Origin: Liquorilactobacillus uvarum DSM 19971
GTDB lineage: Bacteria > Bacillota > Bacilli > Lactobacillales > Lactobacillaceae
Assembly (NCBI RefSeq): GCF_001434935.1
Contig: NZ_AZEG01000018.1
Coordinates: 1-45,582 of the forward strand
Reading direction: 5' to 3'
DNA length: 45,582 nucleotides
Of this stretch, positions 24,384 through 33,529 are shown in pieces. Position 1 is the first letter of the stretch, and each line of letters begins with the position of its first letter. The notes under the pieces were generated by a model. The model saw only the letters and a program-made list of their open reading frames with translations, was not told the origin of the DNA and did not search any database. The position numbers were made by a program, and so were the translations under genes.

Positions 24384-26756
24384 ATGACTTCAGAAAACTA
24401 TTCATCCCCACAATATTTAAACAAACTCGATGCTTATTGGCGGGCTGCCAATTATATTTCAGTTGGTCAGTTGTACCTAAAGGACAATCCGCTATTAAAA
24501 CGCCCTCTAGAAGCAAAAGATGTCAAAGTTAAACCTATTGGACACTGGGGAACAATCGCCGGTCAAAATTTCATTTATGCCCATTTGAACCGGGTTATCA
24601 ATAAATACGATTTAAATATGTTCTATGTTGAAGGACCTGGTCATGGTGGTCAAGTCATGGTTTCTAATTCCTATCTTGATGGCAGTTACACGGAAATATA
24701 TTCTGACATAACACAAGATGAAAAAGGTATGAAAAAACTTTTCAAACGTTTTTCTTTTCCAGGCGGAGTCGCTTCTCATGCTGCGCCAGAAACTCCCGGT
24801 TCAATCCATGAAGGCGGTGAATTGGGATATTCAATCTCACACGCAACTGGTGCGATTTTTGATAACCCAGATTTGATCGCAGCTGCTGTCGTCGGTGATG
24901 GCGAAGCTGAAACTGGCCCTTTAGCAACTTCATGGCAATCAAATAAATTTATCAATCCAATCAACGATGGAGCACTTTTACCCATCCTTGATTTGAATGG
25001 CTTCAAAATTTCAAATCCGACACTTCTTTCACGTCAAAGTAATGAAGAATTACAAAAATATTTTGAAGGTTTAGGGTGGAATCCTATTATTGTTGAAGGC
25101 AGTGACCCTGCTAAAGTCCATCCTATAATGGCTCAAGCACTGGATAAAGCAATTGAAGAAATTAAAACTATTCAAAAAAATGCCCGTGAAAATAATGATG
25201 CATCACTGCCAACATGGCCAATGATCATCTTTCGTGCTCCAAAGGGTTGGACTGGTCCAAAATATTGGGATAACGAACCAATCGAAGGTTCTTTCCGAGC
25301 ACATCAAATTCCGATTCCTGTTGATCAAAATGATATGGAACATGCCGATGCATTGGTCGAATGGTTAAAGAGTTACCGTCCTGAAGAACTATTCAATGAA
25401 GATGGCAGCTTGAAGCCTGAACTTGCTGCACTTACTCCTAAAGGTGATAAGCGTATGGCTGCGAACCCGCATACTAACCCAGGAAAGCTAATTAAAGATC
25501 TGATTTTGCCGGATTATCGCGACTACGCTGTTGATAATTCCACAAGGGGCAAAGTAATTGCGCAAGACATGACGGTTTTAGGCAAGTATTTACGCGATGT
25601 CTTTAAAGAAAATGCCCAAAATAGTAATTTCCGTTTGTTTGGTCCTGATGAAACAATGTCCAATCGTCTTGCACCTATTTTTGAAGCAACTAAACGTCAA
25701 TGGCTTGAAACAATTAAAGAACCAAACGATGAATTCTTGGCTCCCGAGGGACGAGTGATCGATTCACAGCTTTCTGAACATCAGGCTGAAGGCTGGCTTG
25801 AAGGCTACGTCTTAACCGGCCGTCATGGAATCTTTGCCAGCTATGAAGCATTCTTGCGTGTTGTTGACTCAATGCTGACACAGCATTTCAAATGGCTGCG
25901 CAAAGCAACAGATCAATCTTGGCGCAGTGATGTTCCTTCTTTAAACGTTGTGGCAACATCGACTGTTTTCCAGCAAGATCATAACGGCTATACACATCAG
26001 GATCCGGGTATTCTTGGACATTTAGCTGATAAAAAGCCAGAATTTATCCGTGAATACCTTCCAGCGGACGCCAATTCTCTGCTAGCTGTCTTCGACAAGG
26101 TCTTGAATGATCGTCAAAAAATCAACTTAATTGTTTCTTCCAAACATCCACGTCCGCAATTTTATTCTGTTGCTGAGTCCAAAGAATTGGTTGATCGCGG
26201 ACTTAAGGTCATTGACTGGGCTTCAACCGATCAGAATGCGGAACCAGATGTTATCTTTGCTGCAGCGGGTACAGAACCTAACTTAGAATCACTGGCTGCT
26301 ATTTCAATTCTGCATGAAAAGATACCAGATTTGAAGATCCGTTTCATTAATGTTGTCGATCTTCTGAGATTACGCAGTCAAAAATTGGATCCTCGCGGTT
26401 TGAGCGATGCCGAATTTGATGCTTACTTTACAAAAGACAAGCCTGTCATCTTTGCCTTCCATGGTTATGAAGGCTTGATCAGAGACATTTTCTTTGATCG
26501 CTACAATCATAACCTCCATATTCATGGCTATCGTGAAAATGGAGACATTACAACACCATTCGACATGCGTGTGCTTAACCAGATGGATCGTTTCGATCTT
26601 GTTAAATCCGCTATTTTAAGCTTACCAAATGCTGATAAATACGCACAAATTGTTGCTGAGATGAATAGTACCATTGAGAAACATCATCAATTCATCCGTG
26701 ATGAAGGAACTGATCTGCCTGAAGTTGAAAATTGGGAATGGAAAGATTTAAAATAA
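24384..26756 (+). CDS. xfp: Xylulose-5-phosphate / fructose-6-phosphate phosphoketolase
   Basis: 790 residues, full length. With thiamine diphosphate and phosphate it splits xylulose-5-phosphate into acetyl phosphate and glyceraldehyde-3-phosphate. Many members also split fructose-6-phosphate to acetyl phosphate and erythrose-4-phosphate. Both family signatures are intact: EGGELGYS (143-150) and GDGEAETGP (171-179). GPGHGGQ (84-90) and [12 protein letters not shown] in the second half support it. It is the key enzyme of heterolactic or pentose fermentation. Dual substrate use cannot be read from sequence. It is divergent from the tkt-aro operon and shares its promoter region. AAAGGAGC lies 8 bases before the ATG. 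No clear terminator follows. Confidence 0.96.
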   Translation: MTSENYSSPQYLNKLDAYWRAANYISVGQLYLKDNPLLKRPLEAKDVKVKPIGHWGTIAGQNFIYAHLNRVINKYDLNMFYVEGPGHGGQVMVSNSYLDGSYTEIYSDITQDEKGMKKLFKRFSFPGGVASHAAPETPGSIHEGGELGYSISHATGAIFDNPDLIAAAVVGDGEAETGPLATSWQSNKFINPINDGALLPILDLNGFKISNPTLLSRQSNEELQKYFEGLGWNPIIVEGSDPAKVHPIMAQALDKAIEEIKTIQKNARENNDASLPTWPMIIFRAPKGWTGPKYWDNEPIEGSFRAHQIPIPVDQNDMEHADALVEWLKSYRPEELFNEDGSLKPELAALTPKGDKRMAANPHTNPGKLIKDLILPDYRDYAVDNSTRGKVIAQDMTVLGKYLRDVFKENAQNSNFRLFGPDETMSNRLAPIFEATKRQWLETIKEPNDEFLAPEGRVIDSQLSEHQAEGWLEGYVLTGRHGIFASYEAFLRVVDSMLTQHFKWLRKATDQSWRSDVPSLNVVATSTVFQQDHNGYTHQDPGILGHLADKKPEFIREYLPADANSLLAVFDKVLNDRQKINLIVSSKHPRPQFYSVAESKELVDRGLKVIDWASTDQNAEPDVIFAAAGTEPNLESLAAISILHEKIPDLKIRFINVVDLLRLRSQKLDPRGLSDAEFDAYFTKDKPVIFAFHGYEGLIRDIFFDRYNHNLHIHGYRENGDITTPFDMRVLNQMDRFDLVKSAILSLPNADKYAQIVAEMNSTIEKHHQFIRDEGTDLPEVENWEWKDLK

Positions 26757-26855
26757 CAAAATATTTTAAAAATTTTCTTTGATCATCTTACCATAAGCGC
26801 CTTTTAACCGATGTTTATCTAATTTAGAATTAAATTGAAAAATTAACATTTCAGG

Positions 26856-26884
26856 TTGCGTTATCAAAATTAATAATTTACAAT
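26856..26884 (+). promoter_or_regulatory. Promoter of the T-box permease transcript
   Basis: TTGCGT (26856-26861), a 17-base spacer and TACAAT (26879-26884). The predicted start near 26891 lies at the beginning of the T-box leader. Confidence 0.6.
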
Positions 26885-26890
26885 AACATG

Positions 26891-27136
26891 GTAAGCAATG
26901 AGAGGGACATATATCTGAATACAAGCTTTTTTACAGAGAAACTGTGTTGGTGAAAACAGTTAAAAGCATTTTGATAGACTACCCTTGAGTAGTGATACGA
27001 CTAAACTTTTCAGTTGAATGTATCACCGGACATGTCCGTTATCTGAGTCTGAGTGTAATTAATTTTATTAATTAAAAATGGGTGGTACCGCGCTAAAAGC
27101 GCCCCTAGGATATTAAGTTATCCAGGGGCGCTTTTT
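26891..27136 (+). promoter_or_regulatory. T-box riboswitch leader
   Basis: The T-box sequence TGGGTGGTACCGCG (27079-27092) is intact, including the UGGN bases that pair with the tRNA acceptor end. The terminator follows directly. Stem I features: base pairing GAGGG (26902-26906) with CCCTT (26982-26986), the AGAGA motif (26935-26939) and GGTGAAA in the distal loop (26949-26955). The specifier should lie just before CCC in GATAGACTACCC. The usual codon-then-A spacing points to ACU (Thr, 26978-26980). CUA (Leu) or UAC (Tyr) in other registers cannot be excluded. It makes the downstream permease respond to the uncharged cognate tRNA. Confidence 0.93.
27095..27136 (+). terminator. T-box terminator
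   Basis: AAAAGCGCCCCT (27095-27106) and AGGGGCGCTTTT (27124-27135) form the stem, with a T5 tail. It competes with the antiterminator that uses the T-box sequence. Confidence 0.92.
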
Positions 27137-27212
27137 CTGTTGTAGTCAAACCTTTGAATAACTTTTTCGCAGATTACTGACTGTTTAACTGCAAACTATA
27201 AAGGAGATCAAA

Positions 27213-28583
27213 ATGGAAAATAAAGGACATTTAAAAAGAGACTTATCGTCTCGGCAGATGCAAATGATCGCACTCGGAGGCACAATTGGAGTTGGTCTTT
27301 TCATGGGATCCTCTGCTACCATAAAATGGACAGGCCCTTCTGTCCTTTTGGCTTATGGCTTAGCAGGTTTAGTTTTATATATCGTTATGCGTGCTTTAGG
27401 AGAAATGCTCTATGTTGATCCTTCGACTGGCTCTTTTGCAAAATATGCAACCGAATATATTCATCCGCTAGCTGGGTATCTGACTGCGTGGAGCAATATT
27501 TTTCAATATCTGGTGGTTGGCATCAGTGAAGTGATTGCTGTCGGACAATACTTAAATTACTGGTGGCCAGGGCTACCCGGCTGGATCTCTGGTTCAGTAA
27601 TTGTAATCACGCTCTGCATCGCCAATTTGGTCTCTGTAAAAGCTTACGGTGAATTGGAATTTTGGTTTGCTTTAATCAAAGTTATCACCATTATTTTTAT
27701 GCTGATTCTGGGTGCCTTAGTTATCTTGCTCGGCTTTGGTAATGACTGGCATCCACTTGGCTTTTCTAATCTTTGGGCCCATGGTGGTTTCTTCACTGGT
27801 GGATTTAAAGGCTTTATCTTTGCCCTTTCAATCGTGATTGCATCATATCAAGGAATCGAGGTCATTGGAATCACTGCCGGGGAAGCTAAGGATCCTCAAG
27901 TTACCGTTGTTAAGTCTATTAAATCAATCGTTGCACGTATCCTTCTCTTCTATATCGGTTCCATTTTTGTAATTGTCACGATTTATCCTTGGAACCAATT
28001 AGATCAAGTTGGTTCTCCTTTTGTTGAAACCTTTTCGCGAGTCGGAATTACCGCTGCTGCTAGTATCATCAACTTTGTTCTTGTTACTGCGGCAATGTCT
28101 GGATGCAATTCGGGAATCTTTAGTTCTAGCCGTATGCTATATACATTAGGCCTCAAAAAAGAGATTTCAGATAAATTTGTTAAACTCTCTAAACATGGAG
28201 TTCCTAAATTACCCGTCATCGCAATTTCTACTGGTATATTTCTTGGCATGATTGCTGATGAAATTCTGCCGCATTTTATTCAAGGAAGTTCTAATGCTTT
28301 TGTCTTGGTTTACAGTTCAAGCGTCTTACCGGGAATGGTTCCATGGTTCATTATTCTCTTTAGTCAAATAAAATTCAGGAAAAAACATGCCGCTGAAATG
28401 GCCGAACATCCTTTCAAGTTGCCATTCTATCCTTTGAGTAATTATTTTGCAATCGTCGCTTTGGTAATAACCTTAGGTTTTATGTTCATCAATCCTGAAA
28501 CTCGCATCTCTGTCATCATTGGTTCCATTTTTTTGATTGTTGTTTCTTTGATATTTTTGCTTACACACCGTAAAAAAGTCTAA
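27213..28583 (+). CDS. T-box-controlled APC-superfamily amino acid permease (AAT family)
   Basis: 456 residues, about 12 membrane segments, with SSRQMQMIALGGTIGVGLFMG (11-31), YGELEFWFALIKV, SYQGIEVIGITAGEAKDP and NSGIFSSSRMLYTLG, all typical of AAT-family proton symporters. The substrate is not evident from the protein alone. The T-box leader shows that it serves one specific amino acid, tentatively threonine by the specifier reading. AAAGGAG precedes the ATG by about 7 bases. It is monocistronic, ending at the palindrome 28658-28702. It shares the family but only moderate similarity with the permease at 619-2013, which lacks a T-box. Confidence 0.92.
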   Translation: MENKGHLKRDLSSRQMQMIALGGTIGVGLFMGSSATIKWTGPSVLLAYGLAGLVLYIVMRALGEMLYVDPSTGSFAKYATEYIHPLAGYLTAWSNIFQYLVVGISEVIAVGQYLNYWWPGLPGWISGSVIVITLCIANLVSVKAYGELEFWFALIKVITIIFMLILGALVILLGFGNDWHPLGFSNLWAHGGFFTGGFKGFIFALSIVIASYQGIEVIGITAGEAKDPQVTVVKSIKSIVARILLFYIGSIFVIVTIYPWNQLDQVGSPFVETFSRVGITAAASIINFVLVTAAMSGCNSGIFSSSRMLYTLGLKKEISDKFVKLSKHGVPKLPVIAISTGIFLGMIADEILPHFIQGSSNAFVLVYSSSVLPGMVPWFIILFSQIKFRKKHAAEMAEHPFKLPFYPLSNYFAIVALVITLGFMFINPETRISVIIGSIFLIVVSLIFLLTHRKKV

Positions 28584-28657
28584 GGTCTTTACGACCAAAG
28601 ATTTATGTTGTCAGCTGATTATTGAAGCGTATCAATTCATACCATACAGAACAAAAA

Positions 28658-28702
28658 ATAAGGGGTCTGGGTCAAAAGTTAAATTTTGATCTAGACTCCT
28701 TA
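28658..28702 (+). terminator. Palindromic terminator after the T-box permease
   Basis: AATAAGGGGTCTGGGTCAAAA pairs, with a few mismatches, with TTTTGATCTAGACTCCTTATT around a 3-6 base loop; T-rich tail. Member of the dispersed palindrome family. Confidence 0.7.
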
Positions 28703-28876
28703 TTTATTCTGTATAAATGTGTTCCACAAGTCAAAATCCTCCTTTTAGCCTTAAATTACTCATAATAAAGAGACGCGTTATGTTCGTGATAATGCTCAAA
28801 TTTTTATCGACTTATGCCGCAGTGCAATTTTACCTTATGATATTTGTACTCATAATGTTTCAAAAACGTAAGAGGA

Positions 28877-30646
28877 TTATTTTTTCTCTTTTCTTTTTTT
28901 ACGCCATTCCTTAAAACGCTTTTTCAAGTTGTTGATTATCATTATTGCAACAACAAATAATGTTGCTGCATAGCCCCAAACACCTAAATTATAAACAATC
29001 GGATGCGCTGAACTTGCTTGAACTAATAAGGACGAGCCAACAATGGTTGCTGCCAAAATAATTGCTGTCACAACTTTGTTCAACATACCCTCAATTTTTT
29101 TCAGCATTGTTTCCTGATCTTTATAATTGAAACGAATTTGTGCCTGGCCTTGCATCAGAATATCTAAAAACTTATTAACTTTGACTGGGATTTGCGGAGT
29201 GGCAACAAAAGCACGCCAGAAATTAAACATGCTATCTTCAACCTCATTTTGCAGATTAAACTTCTTCAACATATATTCCCTTGCAAACGGCCGAGCCACA
29301 TCAAGCATCGAAATTTCTGGATCAAGCTGTACAACCAAACCTTCTATTAATCCAAAAGCTTTGACTAAAAGCGTCACCTCAGACTTGATACGCAGATTAT
29401 TATCATGGCACAATTGCATTATCTGGAAAAGCAATTCTGGGAAGTCAATACCACCGAGTTCTGTTTTAAAATAAGGAGCTAAGAAAAATGCCAGCTCTGA
29501 ATAAAATTTTTCTTCATCTATTTTGCCAGTTCGATCACAAATTGCCAGCAATGACTGTCCTATGTCGCGGATATCTTTTGTATTAAGCGCAATGATGACA
29601 TTGGCAATTCCATCAGCCAAATTGGGCGGTAAATGTCCCATCATCCCAAAATCCAGATATGTCAGACGATATGGAGGAAGTTTTTTTATTTGACTAACAG
29701 TAAAATCAGTTCTGGCAAATTGCTTTGAAAAATGGTGTTCAACCTCATCCGCTTGAACACTTTTTTCTTTTATGCGTGTAAATAAAATATTTCCCGGGTG
29801 CGGATCCGCATGGAAGAAATGATCTGTAAACACTTGCTTAATAAAATTACGAACCAGCGTTTCAGCCAAAAAATGTCGTTCTTTTTTTTGCTTTTGATCA
29901 ACCTGTTCCCCGTCCTGAACAAGTGGCTCGTCAAGTATTCTTTTTATACTTTCTCCAGGCATGTACTCAGAAGTCAGTACTCCTTGGACTGATAATTCTG
30001 AATAAAATCGCGGCGATCGAATAATTCCTTGATCGTTATTCAAACGATAGAATTTGTTTCCATTTTCAGCTTCACTTTTTGTATCTATTTCAGCTAGTAA
30101 TGCCTTTTTTATTTCAAATAACGTCTTACGAACATCAATTACATTCGACTCGGGAGCAAATTTCAAAACAGTAAGTGCCTGTTCCAAAAGCGCCAGATCT
30201 GTTTCAACTATTTCTTTAACATTTTCATGTTGAACTTTGACAGCAACCTGAGTTCCGTCTTGAAGCTTTGCTAAGTGCGTTTGCCCAATTGAGGCTGATG
30301 CAAAAGGCTTCTCTGCGAAGGTTCTAAAGAGTTCATCCACCGTGTGACCAGTCTGTTCCTTGATTGTTTTCTCTACAACAGAAAAATCATCAACCGTCAC
30401 ATTATCCTGTAATTGCTTAAATTCTTCAACAAACTCAGGTGAAACTAAATCAGCCCGCGTTGAAAGCATTTGACCGATTTTGATAAAGGTCACCCCAAGT
30501 TCTTCAAAGGCAATTCTCACCATATATGGATTTCGCTGTCTAACAAGATTAAATAAAACATCGTATTTTCTGAATACCGAAATAATCTTTAATAATCGGG
30601 CGTGACGATCCTTTTTTGAAACAACATCAGCTTTCTTTTCTGTCAT
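28877..30646 (-). CDS. AarF/UbiB (ABC1) family atypical kinase
   Basis: 589 residues. UbiB-type protein-kinase-like fold: FIKIGQMLSTRADLVSPEFVEEFKQLQD (KxGQ motif, about 54-80), the Ala-rich loop ASIGQTHLAKLQDGTQVAVKVQ, a nucleotide-binding FHADPHPGNILF segment and YLDFGMMG (in place of the DFG motif). Two hydrophobic segments near the C-terminus (about 520-575) anchor it to the membrane. UbiB proteins assist isoprenoid quinone synthesis or lipid homeostasis; lactobacilli lack ubiquinone, so a menaquinone or lipid role is likelier. A GTG two codons upstream is possible, but CAGGTG is better placed for the ATG at 30646. The C-terminus is very basic. Confidence 0.88.
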   Translation of the reverse strand: MTEKKADVVSKKDRHARLLKIISVFRKYDVLFNLVRQRNPYMVRIAFEELGVTFIKIGQMLSTRADLVSPEFVEEFKQLQDNVTVDDFSVVEKTIKEQTGHTVDELFRTFAEKPFASASIGQTHLAKLQDGTQVAVKVQHENVKEIVETDLALLEQALTVLKFAPESNVIDVRKTLFEIKKALLAEIDTKSEAENGNKFYRLNNDQGIIRSPRFYSELSVQGVLTSEYMPGESIKRILDEPLVQDGEQVDQKQKKERHFLAETLVRNFIKQVFTDHFFHADPHPGNILFTRIKEKSVQADEVEHHFSKQFARTDFTVSQIKKLPPYRLTYLDFGMMGHLPPNLADGIANVIIALNTKDIRDIGQSLLAICDRTGKIDEEKFYSELAFFLAPYFKTELGGIDFPELLFQIMQLCHDNNLRIKSEVTLLVKAFGLIEGLVVQLDPEISMLDVARPFAREYMLKKFNLQNEVEDSMFNFWRAFVATPQIPVKVNKFLDILMQGQAQIRFNYKDQETMLKKIEGMLNKVVTAIILAATIVGSSLLVQASSAHPIVYNLGVWGYAATLFVVAIMIINNLKKRFKEWRKKRKEKK

Positions 30647-30818
30647 TTGCACACCTGCTTTTTTTCAAGTACGATTTCTTTTACGATAACATTTTTTAGT
30701 AAAAAAGGCACTTCAGACCTCAACGTTTAGAGAAAGTACTATCGATCTTTTTTTGCATTTTATCGCAAAAATGTATATGATTTGAATAACAGTATTTAAC
30801 TACCATGAGGAGGTCATG

Positions 30819-31415
30819 ATGACTACTTTGTATATTGTACGTCACGGTCAAAGTGAGGCAAATAAAGCAGGAATTCTGCAGGGGAGTAAAATTGACACCC
30901 CATTAACTGGGAAGGGACGCAACCAAGCAGAAGCAGTCCAACAGCGACTAAAAGAACTAGATTTCAGTAAAGTCTATGCCAGCCCCCTGCTTCGAGCAGC
31001 CCAAACTGCACACATTATTGCAGGTGAAACAACCACTACCTACGATCGACGTTTAAAAGAATATGATTACGGTGAATGGGATGGTCTGTTGGTAAAAGAT
31101 GTTCATAAGAAATATGCACGTTTTTTCAACAGCCAACATAATCTTCTGCCCGATTCCGATAAAGTATCTCACGGAGAAACATTTGAAGAAGTTACCCAAA
31201 GGCTAGAAGAATTCTTCTCGGAACTGGTTATTAAGCATGCCGATGAAAAAATTCTAATTGTAAGTCATGGCTTTACGATCAAATTAATGCTCAACGCTGT
31301 TTTAGGCATCGAAAATTTAGTTAATTTGAATGAACCTTCAAATGCAGGTGTTACAAAAATTGAGTTGACCCCTGAAACTAAGACCTTGTTATATTTTAAC
31401 CAAGAATTTTCTTAA
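30819..31415 (+). CDS. Histidine phosphatase family protein (GpmB-like)
   Basis: 198 residues. Branch of the phosphoglycerate-mutase superfamily: LYIVRHGQSEAN with the catalytic His9, ASPLLRAAQTAHII, the acidic EYDYGEWDG segment and ILIVSHGFTIKLML with the second catalytic His. It lacks the mutase lid insert of gpmA and is shorter, so it is a phosphatase of unknown substrate rather than a glycolytic mutase. Two ATGs are adjacent (30816, 30819); AGGAGG at 30808-30813 sits 2 and 5 bases away, so the second is preferred. A strong terminator follows at 31491-31544. Confidence 0.88.
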   Translation: MTTLYIVRHGQSEANKAGILQGSKIDTPLTGKGRNQAEAVQQRLKELDFSKVYASPLLRAAQTAHIIAGETTTTYDRRLKEYDYGEWDGLLVKDVHKKYARFFNSQHNLLPDSDKVSHGETFEEVTQRLEEFFSELVIKHADEKILIVSHGFTIKLMLNAVLGIENLVNLNEPSNAGVTKIELTPETKTLLYFNQEFS

Positions 31416-31490
31416 TCTATTGTCTCAAACATTACTACAACTAGAAGAATATCAACTTTTAGAGTATATTGCTCTTAGACGATACAATTT

Positions 31491-31544
31491 AAAAAGGAAG
31501 ATACTATGTCAAAGCGTTCTTTTAGACATAGCATCTTCCTTTTT
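31491..31544. terminator. Bidirectional terminator
   Basis: AAAAAGGAAGAT and ATCTTCCTTTTT outer arms, with ATGTC/GACAT inside, between the convergent histidine phosphatase and anchored repeat protein genes. Confidence 0.85.
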
Positions 31545-31570
31545 GTACGTACATACGGCAAAAATCCACA

Positions 31571-32422
31571 TTATTTGAACTCTTGTGCAACCTCTTTCAC
31601 CGTCATCTGATGACTTCTTGCTCTTTGAATTACCTCTTTAACATCCCGATCCTTGAACGCAGACACATCAATCCCCTGACTCGCGATATCACGTCGAGCT
31701 TTTCGAATCTGCTCTTTCGTAATCAGGGTGTCATTATCCCCATTCGTCTGCCCGTTATCATCACCGTTCTGACCAAGGCCATTATTATTCGAATCGGACG
31801 GTAGAATTGACCTCGATGTACTTGAACTGCTGGTAGCTGATGCTGTACGATATCCTAAACCAGCAAGTACACGATTATTATATGCTTCTAGTTTTTTGGC
31901 TTTTTTATAGATATCATCATAATAACTTTTATCAATATTGCCATACCCTAAAATAGTAGCTAGCTTCAAATTTGATGCAGTGTATTCATAATTACTTGAT
32001 AAGACACTTGCCTTTTTATAGTTCTTTTGAAAAATTTTTAGCTCACGCGCAACTTCTTCAAGTTCAGTTTTTTTCACGGACGCGCGCCGCACTAGAGTTG
32101 GAGAGCCATTTTCAATCCCCGCAGCCTCATTAAACGCATTTTTTGCTGCATCATATTCACCGTCTTTCGACGATCGAAGACCTTCTTTATACTTCTGAAT
32201 TTGTTTGACGTAAACACTAGCTACATCACTGCTTGCTTTTTTCTTCTGTGCGTTTCGAAAATGATTTTCTGCAGCTGTATACTTTCCTGCTTTGAGCGCA
32301 CTTTTTCCTTGTTGAAAAGAATTACGATAATACTGTTCCGTCTCAACATGCTTAGTATAACCATATCCGACAAAAATAATCGCTATCACAAATGCCGCAA
32401 TAAGCCACATCCACCTTCTCAA
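31571..32422 (-). CDS. Membrane-anchored protein with TPR-like repeats, unknown function
   Basis: 283 residues, not assigned to a named family. After a short basic start, one hydrophobic segment (WLIAAFVIAIIFVGYGY, about residues 6-22) anchors the protein. The rest is hydrophilic and should lie outside. Residues about 35-100 contain two degenerate TPR-like repeats (GKSALKAGKYTAAENHFRNAQ and LRSSKDGEYDAAKNAFNEAA). A Ser/Asn/Gly/Asp-rich linker (about 195-230) leads to a small C-terminal helical domain. The upstream frame offers a GTG fused to the ribosome binding site AAGGAGG, which cannot serve. The TTG at 32422 is 8 bases from it and is chosen. An ATG three codons later is possible. Confidence 0.7.
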   Translation of the reverse strand: MRRWMWLIAAFVIAIIFVGYGYTKHVETEQYYRNSFQQGKSALKAGKYTAAENHFRNAQKKKASSDVASVYVKQIQKYKEGLRSSKDGEYDAAKNAFNEAAGIENGSPTLVRRASVKKTELEEVARELKIFQKNYKKASVLSSNYEYTASNLKLATILGYGNIDKSYYDDIYKKAKKLEAYNNRVLAGLGYRTASATSSSSTSRSILPSDSNNNGLGQNGDDNGQTNGDNDTLITKEQIRKARRDIASQGIDVSAFKDRDVKEVIQRARSHQMTVKEVAQEFK

Positions 32423-32572
32423 TTTTCGCACCTCCTTGTATAAATAACTAGCTATTTCAGTATAACATTTTTTTAAAATAACACTAAGGGTTCACAACTT
32501 TCTTTCGTTATGTTTGACCGGCTACATCAAAAAAAGTTACAATTATTAAAATTTGTTTTTAGGGAGAGTTGT

Positions 32573-33190
32573 ATGAACACATCCGTTTTAATTGACGTTA
32601 TAAATCAATATGGTTATTTTGGAATTGCTTTTCTGATTGCGATCGAAAACATTTTTCCACCGATTCCATCTGAAGTAATTCTAGCATTCACAGGCTTCAT
32701 CACACTTTCCAGCGAACTAAACGTATGGGGAAGTATTATTGCCGCAACACTTGGGGCTATCATCGGTGCTACTGTCTTGTATGCCGTTGGACATTTCTTA
32801 TCTGTTGAACGGCTTCAAAAAATACTTGCTGGCCGTTGGGGGAAAACGCTCCGGTTAAAACCTGCAGATATTGAGAAAGCTGCTGCCTTTTTTAATCGCC
32901 ATGGGGGTTCAGCCGTTTTCTTCGGACGTTTTGTCCCAGTTATCCGCAGTTTAATATCAATTCCAGCTGGTATGACAGGCTATCCATTTGGCCGTTTCAT
33001 TGCCTTTTCAACCGCTGGGACATTGATTTGGAATACTGTCTTAATTTTTGTTGGTCGTTTGTCCGGAAAAGCATGGCCACATATTGTCGCTCTTATCGAA
33101 ACTTACGGTAAAATCGCGCTCGTAGTACTCATTATCGTTATGCTTGGTTGTTTCCTGTTTTGGCGTAAAAAGAAAAACGCCAAAAATTAA
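32573..33190 (+). CDS. DedA family membrane protein
   Basis: 205 residues with about five hydrophobic segments. DedA/SNARE-associated features: ENIFPPIPSEVILAFTGF near the N-terminus, the GATVLYAVGHFL helix, and FFGRFVPVIRSLISIPAGMTGYPFGRFIAFSTAGTLIWN, the diagnostic re-entrant motif with conserved Arg and Gly. Members act in envelope integrity, and several are undecaprenyl-phosphate or phospholipid flippases. The specific lipid is unknown here. The frame is open upstream to 32510, but AGGGAGAG before the ATG at 32573 fixes the start. The C-terminus is very basic. Divergent from the anchored repeat protein. Confidence 0.92.
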   Translation: MNTSVLIDVINQYGYFGIAFLIAIENIFPPIPSEVILAFTGFITLSSELNVWGSIIAATLGAIIGATVLYAVGHFLSVERLQKILAGRWGKTLRLKPADIEKAAAFFNRHGGSAVFFGRFVPVIRSLISIPAGMTGYPFGRFIAFSTAGTLIWNTVLIFVGRLSGKAWPHIVALIETYGKIALVVLIIVMLGCFLFWRKKKNAKN

Positions 33191-33529
33191 AACATAAAAG
33201 AAGAGTGCATCATCAACCGTTAATCGTTAAGTATTAACTATGAATTAAGAACGCAATCTGCGGTTGGATGTGAGTGCTTCGTGGTCAAACGAAGAATTGA
33301 TTATTGAAACACATTAATTCACATAATAAAAGAACTAAAGGGGCTGGAGCAAAGTATATTTTGCCCCAGTCCCTTTTAAGTTTAATCGGTAATACCAGCA
33401 TTCGCTAGTTCTAAAAGTTGATTGTTTTCATTTGACAATAAACTGTTCGTAGTCTTATTGACTCAAGTTTAGAGTATAGAATTTAGGCTTCAAATTCTAT
33501 TTTCTGCCAACCGTATTTTAGTTTCAACA
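33191..33529. other. Intergenic region between convergent dedA and glucosidase genes
   Basis: No gene seen. It holds the palindromic terminator at 33337-33377 and, nearer the glucosidase stop, a small AGAATTT / AAATTCT hairpin (about 33477-33501) that may help end the glucosidase transcript. Confidence 0.5.
33337..33377. terminator. Palindromic terminator after dedA
   Basis: AAAGGGGCTGG..CAAA pairs with TTTTG..CCAGTCCCTTTT around a short AT loop, T-run at the end. Member of the dispersed palindrome family. Confidence 0.75.
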
